DNA of 64,000 bases from Pseudomonas sp. HS6 (GCF_023375815.1 NZ_CP067412.1:4712001-4776000), one strand, 5' to 3'. Positions 1 through 9,508 are shown, numbered from the stretch's first letter. The notes: a model not told the origin generated them from the letters alone. A program made the numbers and translations.

Positions 1-15
1 ATGCAGGCCTGGTGG

Positions 16-216
16 CTAGCCGCCGCCGATGGCGTGCACCACTTCGACGTTGTCGCCGTCGTTCAAAGTGGTGCCGGCATGCTGGCTGCGCGGGACGATA
101 TCCAGATTGAGTTCGACCGCCACCCGGCGTCCGGTCAGGTCCAGACGGGTCAGCAGGGCCGCAACGGTTTCACCGTCGGGCAGTTCAAGGGATTCGCCGT
201 TCAACTGAATGCGCAT
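16..216 (-). CDS. thiS: ThiS sulfur carrier protein
   Basis: A 66-residue ubiquitin-like protein starting [15 protein letters not shown] and ending in the Gly-Gly tail (AIGGG) that is adenylated and thiocarboxylated. It donates sulfur to the thiazole synthase ThiG in thiamine biosynthesis in the cytosol. An in-frame upstream ATG exists at 264, but the MRIQ start gives the usual family length. In Pseudomonas thiG normally follows directly, and the stop codon here lies 15 bases from the window edge, so thiG is probably just outside. A short palindrome (TGACCT-AA-AGGTCA, 264-277) lies upstream and has no assigned role. Confidence 0.92.
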   Translation of the reverse strand: MRIQLNGESLELPDGETVAALLTRLDLTGRRVAVELNLDIVPRSQHAGTTLNDGDNVEVVHAIGGG

Positions 217-287
217 GCCGGATGCCGCCATCATTTTTAGGGGGTGGCATTCTAGCCCGATCATGACCTAAAGGTCAGCACCAAGCG

Positions 288-668
288 TCAAGCGGTTGGC
301 TGCAGGCGCCAGGCGGCGAGCCCGAGGCACAGCCAGCCGATCAGGAACGCCAGACCACCGAACGGGGTGACGATGCCGAGCTTGCCGATGCCGATGGTGG
401 TCAGCAGGTACAGGCTGCCGGAGAACAGCAGGATGCCGATGCTGAACGAGATACCGGCCCAGGCGACAAGACGCCCCTGAAGCTGCGTTGCCAGCAGTGC
501 CACGCCGAACAGCGCCAGCGCGTGCACCAGTTGATAGGTGACGCCGGTGTGGAAGATCGCGAGGTACTCGGGGGTCAGGCGGTTTTTCAGGCCATGGGCG
601 GCGAATGCGCCGAGGCCGACACCGGTGAAACCAAAGAAGGCAGCCAGCATCAGAAAGCTACGCAGCAT
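288..668 (-). CDS. DUF423 family small integral membrane protein
   Basis: A 126-residue protein with four predicted membrane segments (about residues 4-24, 42-62, 68-90 and 96-118). The early GAFAAHGLK motif is typical of the DUF423/YgdD family of inner-membrane proteins of unknown function. It is transcribed in the same direction as thiS, 71 bases upstream of it, and is divergent from mtgA. The identity of the family is clear from the motif and topology, but no biochemical role is known to me. Confidence 0.88.
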   Translation of the reverse strand: MLRSFLMLAAFFGFTGVGLGAFAAHGLKNRLTPEYLAIFHTGVTYQLVHALALFGVALLATQLQGRLVAWAGISFSIGILLFSGSLYLLTTIGIGKLGIVTPFGGLAFLIGWLCLGLAAWRLQPTA

Positions 669-742
669 GTAGAACTCCAGTCAGACTCGATCGGCAGGGT
701 CTGTATAATGGCTCGCTCAACCGGTTCGGCCAAGCCATCTCT

Positions 743-1465
743 ATGCTGCGTTTATTTCTCCGTCGTTTCACGAAGGCCCTGCTCTGGTTCGCGGGCGGCA
801 GCGTATTGCTAGTGTTGGTGTTTCGCTTCGTGCCGCCACCGGGCACGGCGCTGATGGTCGAGCGCAAGATCGAATCCTGGGTCGACGGCGAGCCGATCGA
901 TCTGCAGCGCACCTGGAAGCCGTGGGACGAGATCTCCGATGACCTGAAGGTCGCGGTGATTGCCGGCGAAGACCAGAAATTCCCCGAGCACTGGGGTTTT
1001 GACCTGAGCGCGATCAAGGCCGCACTGGCTCACAACGAACTCGGCGGCTCGATCCGCGGTGCCAGCACCTTGAGCCAGCAAGTGTCGAAGAACCTGTTTT
1101 TGTGGTCCGGCCGCAGCTATCTGCGCAAAGGCCTGGAAGCCTGGTTCACCGCGCTGATCGAAGTGTTCTGGCCCAAGCAGCGGATTCTTGAGGTGTACCT
1201 GAACAGTGTCGAGTGGGATGACGGCGTGTTTGGTGCCGAAGCGGCGGCAAGGCATCACTTTGGTGTAGGTGCCAAGTCCTTGTCCCGGCAGCAGGCGAGT
1301 TATCTCGCGGCCGTATTGCCCAATCCCCGGGTCTGGAGCGCCAGCCACCCGACCTCCTATGTTTCACGCCGGGCCGGATGGATTCGTCAACAGATGAGCC
1401 AACTGGGTGGCGACAGCTATCTGCTGACACTCAATGATTCGCGCAAGGCGCCCTGGGCTCAATGA
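743..1465 (+). CDS. mtgA: Monofunctional peptidoglycan glycosyltransferase MtgA
   Basis: A 240-residue, family-51 glycosyltransferase that polymerises lipid II into glycan strands at the periplasmic face of the inner membrane. Residues about 12-30 form a single N-terminal membrane anchor. The catalytic motif GEDQKF places the key Glu at residue 76. Further family motifs are RGASTLSQQVSKN and the segment RILEVYLNSVEWDDGVFGAEAAA. No penicillin-binding transpeptidase domain follows, so it is the monofunctional form. The ribosome binding site is weak. A strong hairpin terminator lies between it and convergent rpoH. Confidence 0.95.
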   Translation: MLRLFLRRFTKALLWFAGGSVLLVLVFRFVPPPGTALMVERKIESWVDGEPIDLQRTWKPWDEISDDLKVAVIAGEDQKFPEHWGFDLSAIKAALAHNELGGSIRGASTLSQQVSKNLFLWSGRSYLRKGLEAWFTALIEVFWPKQRILEVYLNSVEWDDGVFGAEAAARHHFGVGAKSLSRQQASYLAAVLPNPRVWSASHPTSYVSRRAGWIRQQMSQLGGDSYLLTLNDSRKAPWAQ

Positions 1466-1482
1466 GTTTCTGACACGCAAAC

Positions 1483-1520
1483 AAAAACGCCCCGATCATC
1501 ACTGATCAGGGCGTTTTTTT
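1483..1520. terminator. Bidirectional intrinsic terminator between mtgA and rpoH
   Basis: The stem CGCCCCGATCA / TGATCAGGGCG (1488-1498 with 1503-1513, one G-T pair) is flanked by an A-run on the left and seven T residues on the right (1514-1520). It can therefore stop both convergent transcripts. Confidence 0.9.
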
Positions 1521-1536
1521 GTTTCTGATACACCGG

Positions 1537-2391
1537 TTACGCGGCAATCGACAACTTGAGCTTGTTCATCGCGCTCTTCTCGAGCTGACGGATCCGCTCG
1601 GCCGACACGTTGTACTTCTGCGCCAGGTCGTGCAGCGTGGCTTTCTCTTCCGCCAGCCAGCGCTGGTAAAGGATGTCACGGCTACGTTCGTCCAGCACTT
1701 CCAGCGCTTCGTGCAGGTTGTGATTGGAGTTGTCGCTCCAGTCGGCATCTTCCAGTTGACGCGCCGGATCGTACCGGTGGTCTTCCAGGTAGTTGGCCGG
1801 CGACTGGAAAGCACTGTCGTCGTCGGCTTCAGCAGCCGGGTCGAAGGCCATGTCATGGCCGGTCAGGCGACTTTCCATCTCACGCACTTCACGTGGCTCG
1901 ACGCCGAGGCTTTCCGCCACACGGTGGACTTCCTCGTTGTTCAGCCAGGCCAGACGCTTCTTCTGGCTGCGCAGGTTGAAGAACAACTTGCGCTGGGCCT
2001 TGGTGGTCGCGACTTTCACAATGCGCCAGTTGCGCAGGATGAACTCGTGAATCTCGGCCTTGATCCAGTGAACCGCGAAGGACACCAGACGCACGCCCAT
2101 TTCCGGGTTGAAGCGCTTCACGGCCTTCATCAGGCCGACGTTGCCTTCCTGGATCAGGTCAGCCTGAGCCAGACCGTAGCCGGAATAGCTACGGGCAATG
2201 TGTACGACAAAACGCAGGTGGGCGAGCACCATCTGCCGAGCCGCCCCCAAATCCTGCTCATAGTAGAGACTCTCGGCCAGTTCACGCTCCTGCTCCGGCG
2301 TCAGCAATGGAATGCTGTTGACGGTGTGTACATAGGCTTCCAGGTTTGCGCCCGGAACCAATGCATACGCAGGTTGCAAAGAATTGGTCAT
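1537..2391 (-). CDS. rpoH: RNA polymerase heat-shock sigma factor RpoH (sigma-32)
   Basis: A 284-residue group-3 sigma-70 factor that directs transcription of heat-shock genes. Region 2 is visible in the stretch [19 protein letters not shown]. The RpoH box [15 protein letters not shown] lies near residue 130, and region 4 ends with a helix-turn-helix ([17 protein letters not shown]). The start MTNSLQPAY is chosen because it has the usual length and a GGAGG ribosome binding site (plus-strand 2401-2405); a longer open frame reaches 2487. A candidate AlgU promoter lies about 50 bases upstream. It lies directly downstream of ftsX, as is usual in gammaproteobacteria. Confidence 0.97.
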   Translation of the reverse strand: MTNSLQPAYALVPGANLEAYVHTVNSIPLLTPEQERELAESLYYEQDLGAARQMVLAHLRFVVHIARSYSGYGLAQADLIQEGNVGLMKAVKRFNPEMGVRLVSFAVHWIKAEIHEFILRNWRIVKVATTKAQRKLFFNLRSQKKRLAWLNNEEVHRVAESLGVEPREVREMESRLTGHDMAFDPAAEADDDSAFQSPANYLEDHRYDPARQLEDADWSDNSNHNLHEALEVLDERSRDILYQRWLAEEKATLHDLAQKYNVSAERIRQLEKSAMNKLKLSIAA

Positions 2392-2440
2392 ACGAAAAAA
2401 CCTCCGACTTACATACTCGCGCCTTTCGGCACTGCGAAAA

Positions 2441-2467
2441 ATTGACCGGAAACTCAGGTACAAGTTC
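2441..2467 (-). promoter_or_regulatory. Candidate AlgU (sigma-E) promoter for rpoH
   Basis: On the minus strand GAACTT (2462-2467) is followed after exactly 16 bases by TCAAT (2441-2445). The upstream box matches the extracytoplasmic-stress consensus GAACTT well; the downstream box matches TCTGA only in part. AlgU control of rpoH is known in P. aeruginosa, which supports the reading. Start mapping was not possible here. Confidence 0.5.
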
Positions 2468-2505
2468 CCAAAAAACCGCAAGGTCAATCACGCGCAAAAA
2501 AGATT

Positions 2506-3531
2506 CTACTTCGGCGCCAGCTCCCTGAGATGACGTGCGACTGCAATCCATGCACCGATATAACCCAACAGCACCGCGCCAAGCAAGAGCGACAGACCGT
2601 CGGCAACTGGCACTCCGGCCAGCGCAAAATCACTGCCGTACAAGCCGGCCAGCCCAACCACCGCGTCGTTCAGCCAGTTCAGGCCGAACGCCAGCACACC
2701 CCAGGACAGCAGCCCCGCACCGAAGCCATACAACGCGCCCATATAAAGGAAGGGACGACGCACATAGCTGTCAGTGCCGCCGACGAGTTTAATCACTTCT
2801 ATCTCTGTGCGGCGGTTTTCAATATGAAGACGAATGGTATTGCCTATCACCAAAAGTAATGCGGAAACCAGCAACACCGTCAGACCGAAGACAAAACGAT
2901 CGCCGAGCTTGAGGATGGCAGCCAGACGCTCGACCCAGACTAGATCAAGTTGCGCCTGTTGTACCTTGGGCAGCTCGGAAAGTTTTTGTCTTAATGCTTC
3001 CAGCGTCGACTTGTCGACCTCGTTCGGCGTGACCAGCACAACGCCTGGCAGCGGGTTTTCCGGCAGCTCGCGCAAGGCTTCGCCCAGTCCGGACTGCTGC
3101 TGGAACTCTTCCAGTGCCTGATCGCGACCGACATATTCAGCATCAGCTACGCCCGGCATACCCTTGATCTGATCCCGCAGCTTCTCGCCCTGAGCCGGAC
3201 TGGCTTCGAGCTCCAGATACAACGAGATCTGCGCCGCACGCTGCCAGGAACCGCCCAGACGCTCGACGTTGTTCAGCAACAACGAAAGCCCCATCGGCAG
3301 ACTCAGTGCGACCGCCATCACCATGCAGGTGAAGAAGCTGCCGATCGGCTGCTTACCGAGGCGACGCAGGCTGTCGAGCAGGCTGGCACGGTGGTTTTCT
3401 ACCCAGGCACGGAACAATGTGGCGAAATCCGGGCCATCGTCATCGTCATGCTTTTTCTTCTTTGGCGGCTGCGGATCGGCGGCTTTCGGGGCCACGCGTT
3501 CGGAAACCTTCGGACTGCGTGTCGCACTCAT
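2506..3531 (-). CDS. ftsX: Cell division protein FtsX
   Basis: A 341-residue integral membrane partner of the FtsE ATPase. The FtsEX complex sits at the division septum and activates peptidoglycan hydrolases. A charged cytosolic N-terminus of about 60 residues (with a KKKK-D-rich stretch) precedes the first membrane helix. A periplasmic loop (about residues 95-210) and three further helices follow, which is the normal FtsX topology. Its ATG overlaps the ftsE stop by four bases (ATGA), so translation is probably coupled. It is the last gene of the ftsY-ftsE-ftsX operon. Confidence 0.96.
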   Translation of the reverse strand: MSATRSPKVSERVAPKAADPQPPKKKKHDDDDGPDFATLFRAWVENHRASLLDSLRRLGKQPIGSFFTCMVMAVALSLPMGLSLLLNNVERLGGSWQRAAQISLYLELEASPAQGEKLRDQIKGMPGVADAEYVGRDQALEEFQQQSGLGEALRELPENPLPGVVLVTPNEVDKSTLEALRQKLSELPKVQQAQLDLVWVERLAAILKLGDRFVFGLTVLLVSALLLVIGNTIRLHIENRRTEIEVIKLVGGTDSYVRRPFLYMGALYGFGAGLLSWGVLAFGLNWLNDAVVGLAGLYGSDFALAGVPVADGLSLLLGAVLLGYIGAWIAVARHLRELAPK

Positions 3532-4199
3532 TCGCCAGCCTCCCCGTCACCGATCAATCGGCCGCGTTGCAGGGTCAGCATGCGATGGCGCATGCGCGCG
3601 ATCAGGGCCAAGTCGTGACTGGCGATCAGCACGCTGGTGCCCAGACGGTTGATGTCTTCGAACACCCCCATGATCTCGGCCGCCAGACGCGGGTCGAGGT
3701 TACCGGTCGGTTCGTCCGCCAGCAGCAGGGCCGGACGGTGAACGATGGCGCGGGCAATGCCGACGCGCTGTTGCTGACCGGTGGACAGGTCGCCGGGGTA
3801 CAGATCGGTCTTGTCCGACAGGGCTACGCGCTCCAGCGCCGAATCGACGCGCTTGGCGATTTCTGCTTTGGACAGCCCGAGAATCTGCAAGGGCAGCGCG
3901 ACGTTGTTGAACACCGTGCGATCGAAGAGCAATTGGTGATTCTGAAACACCACGCCGATCTGCCGGCGCAGGAACGGAATCTGCGCATTGCTGATGGTGC
4001 TCAGGTCTTGCCCGGCCAGCAGCAGTTTGCCGCTGGTCGGACGTTCCATCGCCAGCAACAGGCGCAACAACGTGGATTTACCGGCACCGGAATGGCCGGT
4101 GACAAACAGGAACTCGCCGCGACGGACTCGAAAGCTCAGCTCATGCAAGCCGACGTGACCGTTCGGGTAGCGTTTACCGACCTGTTCGAAACGAATCAT
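3528..4199 (-). CDS. ftsE: Cell division ATP-binding protein FtsE
   Basis: A 223-residue ABC ATPase that drives FtsX. Visible motifs are Walker A GHSGAGKST (near residue 36), signature LSTGQQQRVGIARA, and Walker B ALLLADEPTGNLD with the D-loop, followed by the switch His in IASHD. It overlaps both neighbours by four bases (ftsY stop at its start, ftsX start at its stop). Length matches the family (E. coli FtsE 222 residues). Confidence 0.97.
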   Translation of the reverse strand: MIRFEQVGKRYPNGHVGLHELSFRVRRGEFLFVTGHSGAGKSTLLRLLLAMERPTSGKLLLAGQDLSTISNAQIPFLRRQIGVVFQNHQLLFDRTVFNNVALPLQILGLSKAEIAKRVDSALERVALSDKTDLYPGDLSTGQQQRVGIARAIVHRPALLLADEPTGNLDPRLAAEIMGVFEDINRLGTSVLIASHDLALIARMRHRMLTLQRGRLIGDGEAGE

Positions 4200-5716
4200 G
4201 AACGCTCCCGCTCGGCAAACAGTGCCTGGACAAAGGGTTCGGCTTCAAAGGTACGCAGATCGTCGATGCCTTCACCGACGCCGATGTAGCGGATCGGCAG
4301 GCCGAATTGCTTGGCCAGGGCAAAAATCACCCCGCCCTTGGCGGTACCGTCGAGCTTGGTCAGCGCCAGGCCGGTCAGTTCGACGGTCTGGTTGAATTGC
4401 TTGGCCTGGTTGATGGCGTTCTGACCGGTGCCGGCGTCGAGCACCAGCAGCACCTCGTGCGGCGCATCGGCGTCGAGCTTGCCGATCACCCGGCGAACCT
4501 TCTTCAGTTCTTCCATCAGGTTGTCTTTGGTGTGCAGGCGACCGGCGGTGTCGGCGATCAGCACATCGATGCCACGGGCCTTGGCGGCCTGCACGGCGTC
4601 GAAGATCACCGAAGCCGAGTCCGCGCCAGTGTGCTGGGCGATCACCGGAATCTTGTTGCGCTCGCCCCAGACCTGCAACTGCTCGACCGCCGCGGCACGG
4701 AAGGTGTCACCGGCGGCGAGCATGACTTTCTTGCCTTCCAGTTGCAGCTTCTTCGCCAGCTTGCCGATGGTGGTGGTCTTGCCGGCGCCGTTGACGCCGA
4801 CCACGAGGATTACGAACGGCTTGTTCTGCGAAACGATTTTCAGCGGCTGCTCAACCGGTTTGAGCATTGCAGCCAACTCGGCTTGCAGGGACTTGTACAG
4901 CGCGTCGGCGTCGGCCAGCTCTTTACGAGCGACCTTCTGGGTCAGACGCTGGATGATCACCGACGTGGCTTCGACGCCGACGTCGGCGGTCAGCAGACGG
5001 GTTTCGAGGTCGTCGAGCAACTCGTCATCAATGGCTTTCTTGCCGAGGAACAGGCTGGCCATGCCCTCGCCGATGCTGGCACTGGTCTTGGACAGGCCTT
5101 GCTTGAGGCGGGCGAAGAAGCCGGCCTTCGTTTCTTCGGTGCGAGGCGCCTCGACCGGAGTGTCGACGACCGGTGCAGGTGCAGGTGCAGGTGCAGGTGC
5201 AGGTGCAGGTGCAGGTGCAGGTGCAGGCTCGGGGACTTCAATGACAGGAGCAACCGGAGCAACCGCAACAGGCTCGGCAGGAACTGGCGCGGTCTCAATC
5301 ACAGGCTCAGGTTCAGCCACATAAACTGGAACCGGCTCAGGCACCAAAGCAACCGGCGCAGGAATCACCGGCGTCACATGCGGCGCAGCCTCTTCAACCA
5401 ATGCCACCGGCTCCTCGGCCACCGGCAAGGTCAGCCATGGCTGGGTGACCGGGGTCAGCGGCAGTTCAGCGGCAGCCGGCGCTTCAGGCTCGACTTCGGC
5501 CACTGGTTGCAACACCGGTTCGGCGATCGGCAGCACAACCGGTGCCGGCGCTTCTTCCATTACGGGTATTACGGGAGCGGGCGCTGGGGCTGGCTCAGGA
5601 ATGGCTGTCGGCTGTTCGACGACGGGTTCCTGCGGCTTTTTGCGCAGCCATCCGAACAGGCTTTTCTTCTCGCCAGCCGCAGCTGGGGTCTTCTTGTCGT
5701 CGTTGGAACCAAACAT
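4196..5716 (-). CDS. ftsY: Signal recognition particle receptor FtsY
   Basis: A 506-residue GTPase that receives the SRP-ribosome complex at the inner membrane. The first ~200 residues form an acidic, Pro/Ala/Val/Glu-rich A domain. The NG domain follows, with P-loop [15 protein letters not shown]3 DTAGRLHT, and G4/G5 [10 protein letters not shown]. The A domain contains about ten consecutive Pro-Ala pairs encoded by a perfect hexanucleotide repeat (5172-5225). The start has no obvious ribosome binding site. The first gene of the ftsY-ftsE-ftsX operon, divergent from the M16 peptidase genes. Confidence 0.97.
   Translation of the reverse strand: MFGSNDDKKTPAAAGEKKSLFGWLRKKPQEPVVEQPTAIPEPAPAPAPVIPVMEEAPAPVVLPIAEPVLQPVAEVEPEAPAAAELPLTPVTQPWLTLPVAEEPVALVEEAAPHVTPVIPAPVALVPEPVPVYVAEPEPVIETAPVPAEPVAVAPVAPVIEVPEPAPAPAPAPAPAPAPAPAPVVDTPVEAPRTEETKAGFFARLKQGLSKTSASIGEGMASLFLGKKAIDDELLDDLETRLLTADVGVEATSVIIQRLTQKVARKELADADALYKSLQAELAAMLKPVEQPLKIVSQNKPFVILVVGVNGAGKTTTIGKLAKKLQLEGKKVMLAAGDTFRAAAVEQLQVWGERNKIPVIAQHTGADSASVIFDAVQAAKARGIDVLIADTAGRLHTKDNLMEELKKVRRVIGKLDADAPHEVLLVLDAGTGQNAINQAKQFNQTVELTGLALTKLDGTAKGGVIFALAKQFGLPIRYIGVGEGIDDLRTFEAEPFVQALFAERERS
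5172..5225. repeat. Nine-copy GGTGCA hexanucleotide repeat inside ftsY
   Basis: Nine perfect tandem copies of GGTGCA on the plus strand encode Pro-Ala pairs in FtsY on the minus strand. Loss or gain of units keeps the frame, so the tract can vary in length without destroying FtsY. Confidence 0.95.
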
Positions 5717-6061
5717 GGAGGACGGCTATCTCACGGTAGCGACGCGCCACAGGGGCGCCCCGGCAAATAAATATTCGATGCAGAACAGACTGTGTTTCAC
5801 CCAGCTTGTTCACGCGCAACATTTTGTCGAGGCACAAAAAGCACCCCAAAGGTCTGTAAATACCAAGGACTGGAACGGCATCGTCGGCGAAAACGCAGAG
5901 TTTAGCTGACAAACTCAAAGCTTCTGCCGGTAACCCGTACAACCTATAGACCGATCAGTGGCCTGATAGGCGTGGCCGCCAGTAAAACGGATCAGTATCC
6001 TAGCACCTCCTCGCCCGCCTAGGCTAAGACCAAGCGGGCAACCCAACAGGTTTAAAAACGA
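5717..6061. other. Divergent intergenic region, ftsY / M16 peptidases
   Basis: 345 bases without a supportable gene. It must hold the promoters for ftsY (leftward) and the peptidase operon (rightward). I see no REP element, no convincing sigma-70 box pair and no long hairpin; a short GCCCGC...GCGGGC inverted repeat lies at about 6014-6039. Confidence 0.6.
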
Positions 6062-7417
6062 ATGAATGCTCTAGCCCGCCGCGCCGCAGGCCTGCTGCTC
6101 AGCACAGTCTGCCTGCCCCTTTCGGCCCTGGCGGCCGACCCGCAACCGACCCACGAATTCACCCTCGACAACGGCTTGAAGGTCGTCGTGCGCGAAGACC
6201 ATCGCGCGCCAGTGGTGGTTTCGCAGGTCTGGTACAAGGTCGGCTCCAGCTACGAAACACCGGGCCAGACCGGTCTGTCCCACGCCCTCGAGCACATGAT
6301 GTTCAAGGGCAGCGAGAAAGCCGGCCCCGGTGAAGCCTCGCTGATCCTGCGCGACCTGGGCGCCGAAGAGAACGCGTTCACCAGCGATGACTTGACCGCC
6401 TACTACCAGGTGCTGGCCCGCGACCGCCTGGGCGTAGCCTTCGAACTGGAAGCCGACCGCATGGCCAATCTGCGCCTGCCGGCCGACGAGTTCGCCAAGG
6501 AAATCGAAGTCATCAAGGAAGAGCGTCGCCTGCGCACCGACGACAAGCCGATGTCCAAGGCCTACGAGCGCTACAAGGCCATGGCTTACCCGGCCAGCGG
6601 TTATCACACGCCGACCATCGGCTGGATGGCCGATCTCGACCGGATGAAGGTCGAAGAGCTGCGCCACTGGTATCAGTCCTGGTATGTGCCGAACAATGCC
6701 ACGCTGGTGGTGGTCGGTGACGTGACCCCGGACGAAGTCAAAAACCTCGCCCAGCGCTATTTCGGCCCCATCCCGAAACGCGACATTCCTCCGGCGAAGA
6801 AGCCGCTGGAACTGGCCGAACCCGGGGAACGCCAGCTCACCCTGCACGTGCAGACCCAACTGCCCAGCCTGATACTCGGCTTCAACGTGCCGAGCCTGAG
6901 CACTGCCGAAGACAAACGCTCGATCAACGCCTTGCGCCTGATTTCGGCGCTGCTGGACGGCGGCTACAGCGGTCGTATCCCGACCCAGCTTGAGCGTGGT
7001 GAAGAGCTGGTGTCCGGCGGTTCGGCAAGCTACGACGCCTACACCCGCGGTGACAGCCTGTTCACCCTGTCGGCCACGCCGAACACCCAGAAGAAAAAAA
7101 CCATGGCCCAGGCTGAAGCCGGTCTGTGGAAACTGCTGGAACAGTTGAAAACCACCGCACCGTCCGCCGAAGAACTGGAACGAGTGCGTGCGCAAGTCAT
7201 CGCCGGCCTGGTCTTCGAACGTGACTCGATCACTGCCCAGGCCACTGCCATCGGCCAACTGGAGACCGTCGGCCTGTCGTGGAAACTGATGGACACCGAA
7301 CTGGCCGATCTGGAAAGCGTCACCCCGCAAGACATCCAGAACGCCGCCAAGCTGTATTTCACCCGCGAACGTCTCAGCGTCGCCCACGTCCTGCCACTGG
7401 AGACGACTCATGAGTGA
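6062..7417 (+). CDS. M16 family zinc metallopeptidase, catalytic subunit
   Basis: A 451-residue pitrilysin-family (insulinase-like) peptidase. The N-terminal 24 residues form a signal peptide ending SALAADP, so it acts in the periplasm. The inverted zinc motif H-x-x-E-H is present at residues 74-78 (HALEH), with the downstream acidic pair in KEERR near residue 153. A C-terminal M16C domain follows (about residues 190-370). It overlaps the next gene by 8 bases and probably forms a heterodimer with that non-catalytic partner, as is common in proteobacterial M16 pairs. PAO1 has the same pair next to ftsY. Confidence 0.93.
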   Translation: MNALARRAAGLLLSTVCLPLSALAADPQPTHEFTLDNGLKVVVREDHRAPVVVSQVWYKVGSSYETPGQTGLSHALEHMMFKGSEKAGPGEASLILRDLGAEENAFTSDDLTAYYQVLARDRLGVAFELEADRMANLRLPADEFAKEIEVIKEERRLRTDDKPMSKAYERYKAMAYPASGYHTPTIGWMADLDRMKVEELRHWYQSWYVPNNATLVVVGDVTPDEVKNLAQRYFGPIPKRDIPPAKKPLELAEPGERQLTLHVQTQLPSLILGFNVPSLSTAEDKRSINALRLISALLDGGYSGRIPTQLERGEELVSGGSASYDAYTRGDSLFTLSATPNTQKKKTMAQAEAGLWKLLEQLKTTAPSAEELERVRAQVIAGLVFERDSITAQATAIGQLETVGLSWKLMDTELADLESVTPQDIQNAAKLYFTRERLSVAHVLPLETTHE

Positions 7418-8900
7418 GCGCAAAACCCCACGCCTGTTACTGCTCGGCCTGATCACCCTGGCGGTGATCGGCTCCGCCGCGCTCTTTCTGGCGCCGAGCG
7501 ACGACAGCAAGGCCAGCGAAGCGCTGGATAACGCCAAGTCCAGCCAGAAGCTGCAATCACTGGCCGAACTCGACGGCAAGGCCCCGGCAAGCCGCAAACT
7601 CGACGTGCAGACCTGGAACACCGCCGAAGGCGCCAAGGTGCTGTTCGTCGAGGCTCGCGAACTGCCGATGTTCGACATGCGCCTGATCTTCGCCGCCGGC
7701 AGCAGCCAGGACGGCAACGCGCCGGGCCTGGCCCTGCTGACCAACGCCATGCTCAACGAAGGCGTCGCGGGCAAGGATGTCGGCGCCATCGCCCAGGGCT
7801 TTGAAGGCTTGGGTGCAGACTTCGGCAACGGCGCCTATAAGGACATGGCTATCGCTTCGCTGCGCAGCCTGAGTGCCGCCGACAAACGCGAGCCGGCGCT
7901 GAAACTGTTCTCGGAAGTGATCGGCAAACCGACCTTCCCCGCCGACTCGTTCGCGCGCATCAAGAACCAGATGCTTGCCGGTTTCGAGTATCAAAAACAG
8001 AGCCCCGGCAAACTCGCCAGCCTGGAATTGATGAAGCGCCTGTACGGCGATCACCCGTATGCACACTCCAGCGATGGCAACGCGCAAAGCGTACCGAAGA
8101 TCACCCTGGCGCAACTGCGTGAGTTCCACGCCAAGGCGTATGCCGCCGGCAACGTGGTGATTGCGCTGGTCGGCGACTTGTCCCGTGCCGAGGCCGAGGC
8201 AATTGCCAATCAGGTGTCCGCCGCCCTGCCAAAAGGCCCGGCGCTGGCGAAGATCGCTCAACCGCAGGAGCCGAAAGCCAGCGTCGGCCACATCGAGTTC
8301 CCGTCCAAGCAGACCAACCTGATGCTTGCGCAACTGGGCATCGACCGTGACGACCCGGACTACGCCGCGCTGTCCATGGGCAACCAGATTCTCGGTGGTG
8401 GTGGTTTCGGCACCCGCTTGATGAGCGAAGTCCGTGAGAAACGCGGTCTGGCCTACACCGTGTACTCGGGGTTCAGCCCGATGCAGGCGCGCGGCCCGTT
8501 CATGATCAATCTTCAGACCCGCGCGGAAATGAGCGAAGGCACTTTGAAACTGGTGCAGGATGTGCTCGCCGATTACCTGAAGACCGGCCCGACCCAGAAA
8601 GAACTCGACGACGCCAAGCGCGAACTGGCCGGCAGCTTCCCGCTGTCCACCGCGAGCAACGCCGACATCGTCGGCCAGCTCGGCGCCATGGGTTTCTACA
8701 ACCTGCCGCTGAGCTATCTGGACGACTTCATGCGTCAGTCCCAGAGTCTGACCGTCGAGCAGGTCCGCGACGCCCTGAACAAACACTTGAGCACGGATAA
8801 ACTGGTCATCGTCAGCGCTGGCCCGACCGTGCCGCAAAAGCCGTTACCGGCCCCATCTGATAAACCTGCCGAGCAGCCGCTCGGGGTTCCGGAGCATTAA
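7410..8900 (+). CDS. M16 family peptidase homologue, non-catalytic subunit
   Basis: A 496-residue M16-type protein with an N-terminal membrane anchor or signal (about residues 9-28). At the position of the zinc motif the sequence reads GLALLTNAML, so the H-x-x-E-H ligands are absent and it cannot bind zinc in the family manner. The R/Y substrate-binding motif region of the C-terminal domain is kept (GGGGFGTRLMSEVREKRGLAY). The 8-base overlap with the catalytic gene indicates translational coupling. Likely role: structural half of a heterodimeric periplasmic peptidase. Confidence 0.92.
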   Translation: MSERKTPRLLLLGLITLAVIGSAALFLAPSDDSKASEALDNAKSSQKLQSLAELDGKAPASRKLDVQTWNTAEGAKVLFVEARELPMFDMRLIFAAGSSQDGNAPGLALLTNAMLNEGVAGKDVGAIAQGFEGLGADFGNGAYKDMAIASLRSLSAADKREPALKLFSEVIGKPTFPADSFARIKNQMLAGFEYQKQSPGKLASLELMKRLYGDHPYAHSSDGNAQSVPKITLAQLREFHAKAYAAGNVVIALVGDLSRAEAEAIANQVSAALPKGPALAKIAQPQEPKASVGHIEFPSKQTNLMLAQLGIDRDDPDYAALSMGNQILGGGGFGTRLMSEVREKRGLAYTVYSGFSPMQARGPFMINLQTRAEMSEGTLKLVQDVLADYLKTGPTQKELDDAKRELAGSFPLSTASNADIVGQLGAMGFYNLPLSYLDDFMRQSQSLTVEQVRDALNKHLSTDKLVIVSAGPTVPQKPLPAPSDKPAEQPLGVPEH

Positions 8901-9508
8901 TGGCCAGTCCAAAGAAACCTGTACAAAAACTGCACAACGGTGTGAACCAGTTGCGCATCATCGGCGGCGAATGGCGCAGCCGCAAACTGAGCTTCCCGGA
9001 TGCGCCGGGCCTGCGCCCGACGCCGGACCGTGTGCGCGAAACCCTGTTCAACTGGCTCGCGCCATATGTTGCCGGGGCCAAGGTGCTCGATCCGTTCGCC
9101 GGCAGCGGCGCACTGTTTCTGGAAGCGCTGTCCCGGGGCGCGTCCATGGGCCAGGCGCTGGATGCCAGCCATGTCGCGGTCTCCAGCCTGAAAGAACACC
9201 TCGGCACGCTGCGCTGCACCAACGGCCATGTGCAGACCGCCGACGCATTGCGCTACCTGGAAACCCAGACGGCGACCACGTTCGACCTGGTGTTCCTCGA
9301 CCCGCCGTTCAACCAGAACCTGCTGCCCGCCGTGTGCACGCTGCTGGAAGAGCGCCATTGGCTGGCCGATGAAGCGTGGATCTACACTGAAAGCGAAACC
9401 GCGCCATCGACCCTCGGCCTGCCAGGCAACTGGCGCCTGCACCGCGAGCAGAAATCCGGGCGGGTGTACTACGCGTTGTGGCAACGTATGGCAGTGATCG
9501 CCGGTTAA
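8900..9508 (+). CDS. rsmD: 16S rRNA (guanine-966-N2)-methyltransferase RsmD
   Basis: A 202-residue SAM-dependent methyltransferase acting on G966 of 16S rRNA in the 30S subunit. The family N-terminus IIGGEWRSRKL is present, then the SAM motif DPFAGSGALFLEALSRGA and the catalytic motif LVFLDPPFNQN. Its ATG shares one base with the stop codon of the M16 partner gene (TAATG), so it is the third gene of that operon. Confidence 0.95.
   Translation: MASPKKPVQKLHNGVNQLRIIGGEWRSRKLSFPDAPGLRPTPDRVRETLFNWLAPYVAGAKVLDPFAGSGALFLEALSRGASMGQALDASHVAVSSLKEHLGTLRCTNGHVQTADALRYLETQTATTFDLVFLDPPFNQNLLPAVCTLLEERHWLADEAWIYTESETAPSTLGLPGNWRLHREQKSGRVYYALWQRMAVIAG

Noticed and set aside
264..277. TGACCT-AA-AGGTCA palindrome upstream of thiS, considered as an operator
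   Set aside because: Arms of only six bases, no regulator gene next to it and no clear promoter overlap.
1519..2445. A 308-codon plus-strand frame opposite rpoH
   Set aside because: Antisense to rpoH with no domain of its own.
5172..5225. Tandem GGTGCA tract considered as a regulatory repeat
   Set aside because: It lies inside the ftsY reading frame and keeps the frame, so it is coding.
4307..5770. A 487-codon plus-strand open frame across ftsY
   Set aside because: Antisense shadow of ftsY; its Cys-Arg repeat comes from the GGTGCA tract.
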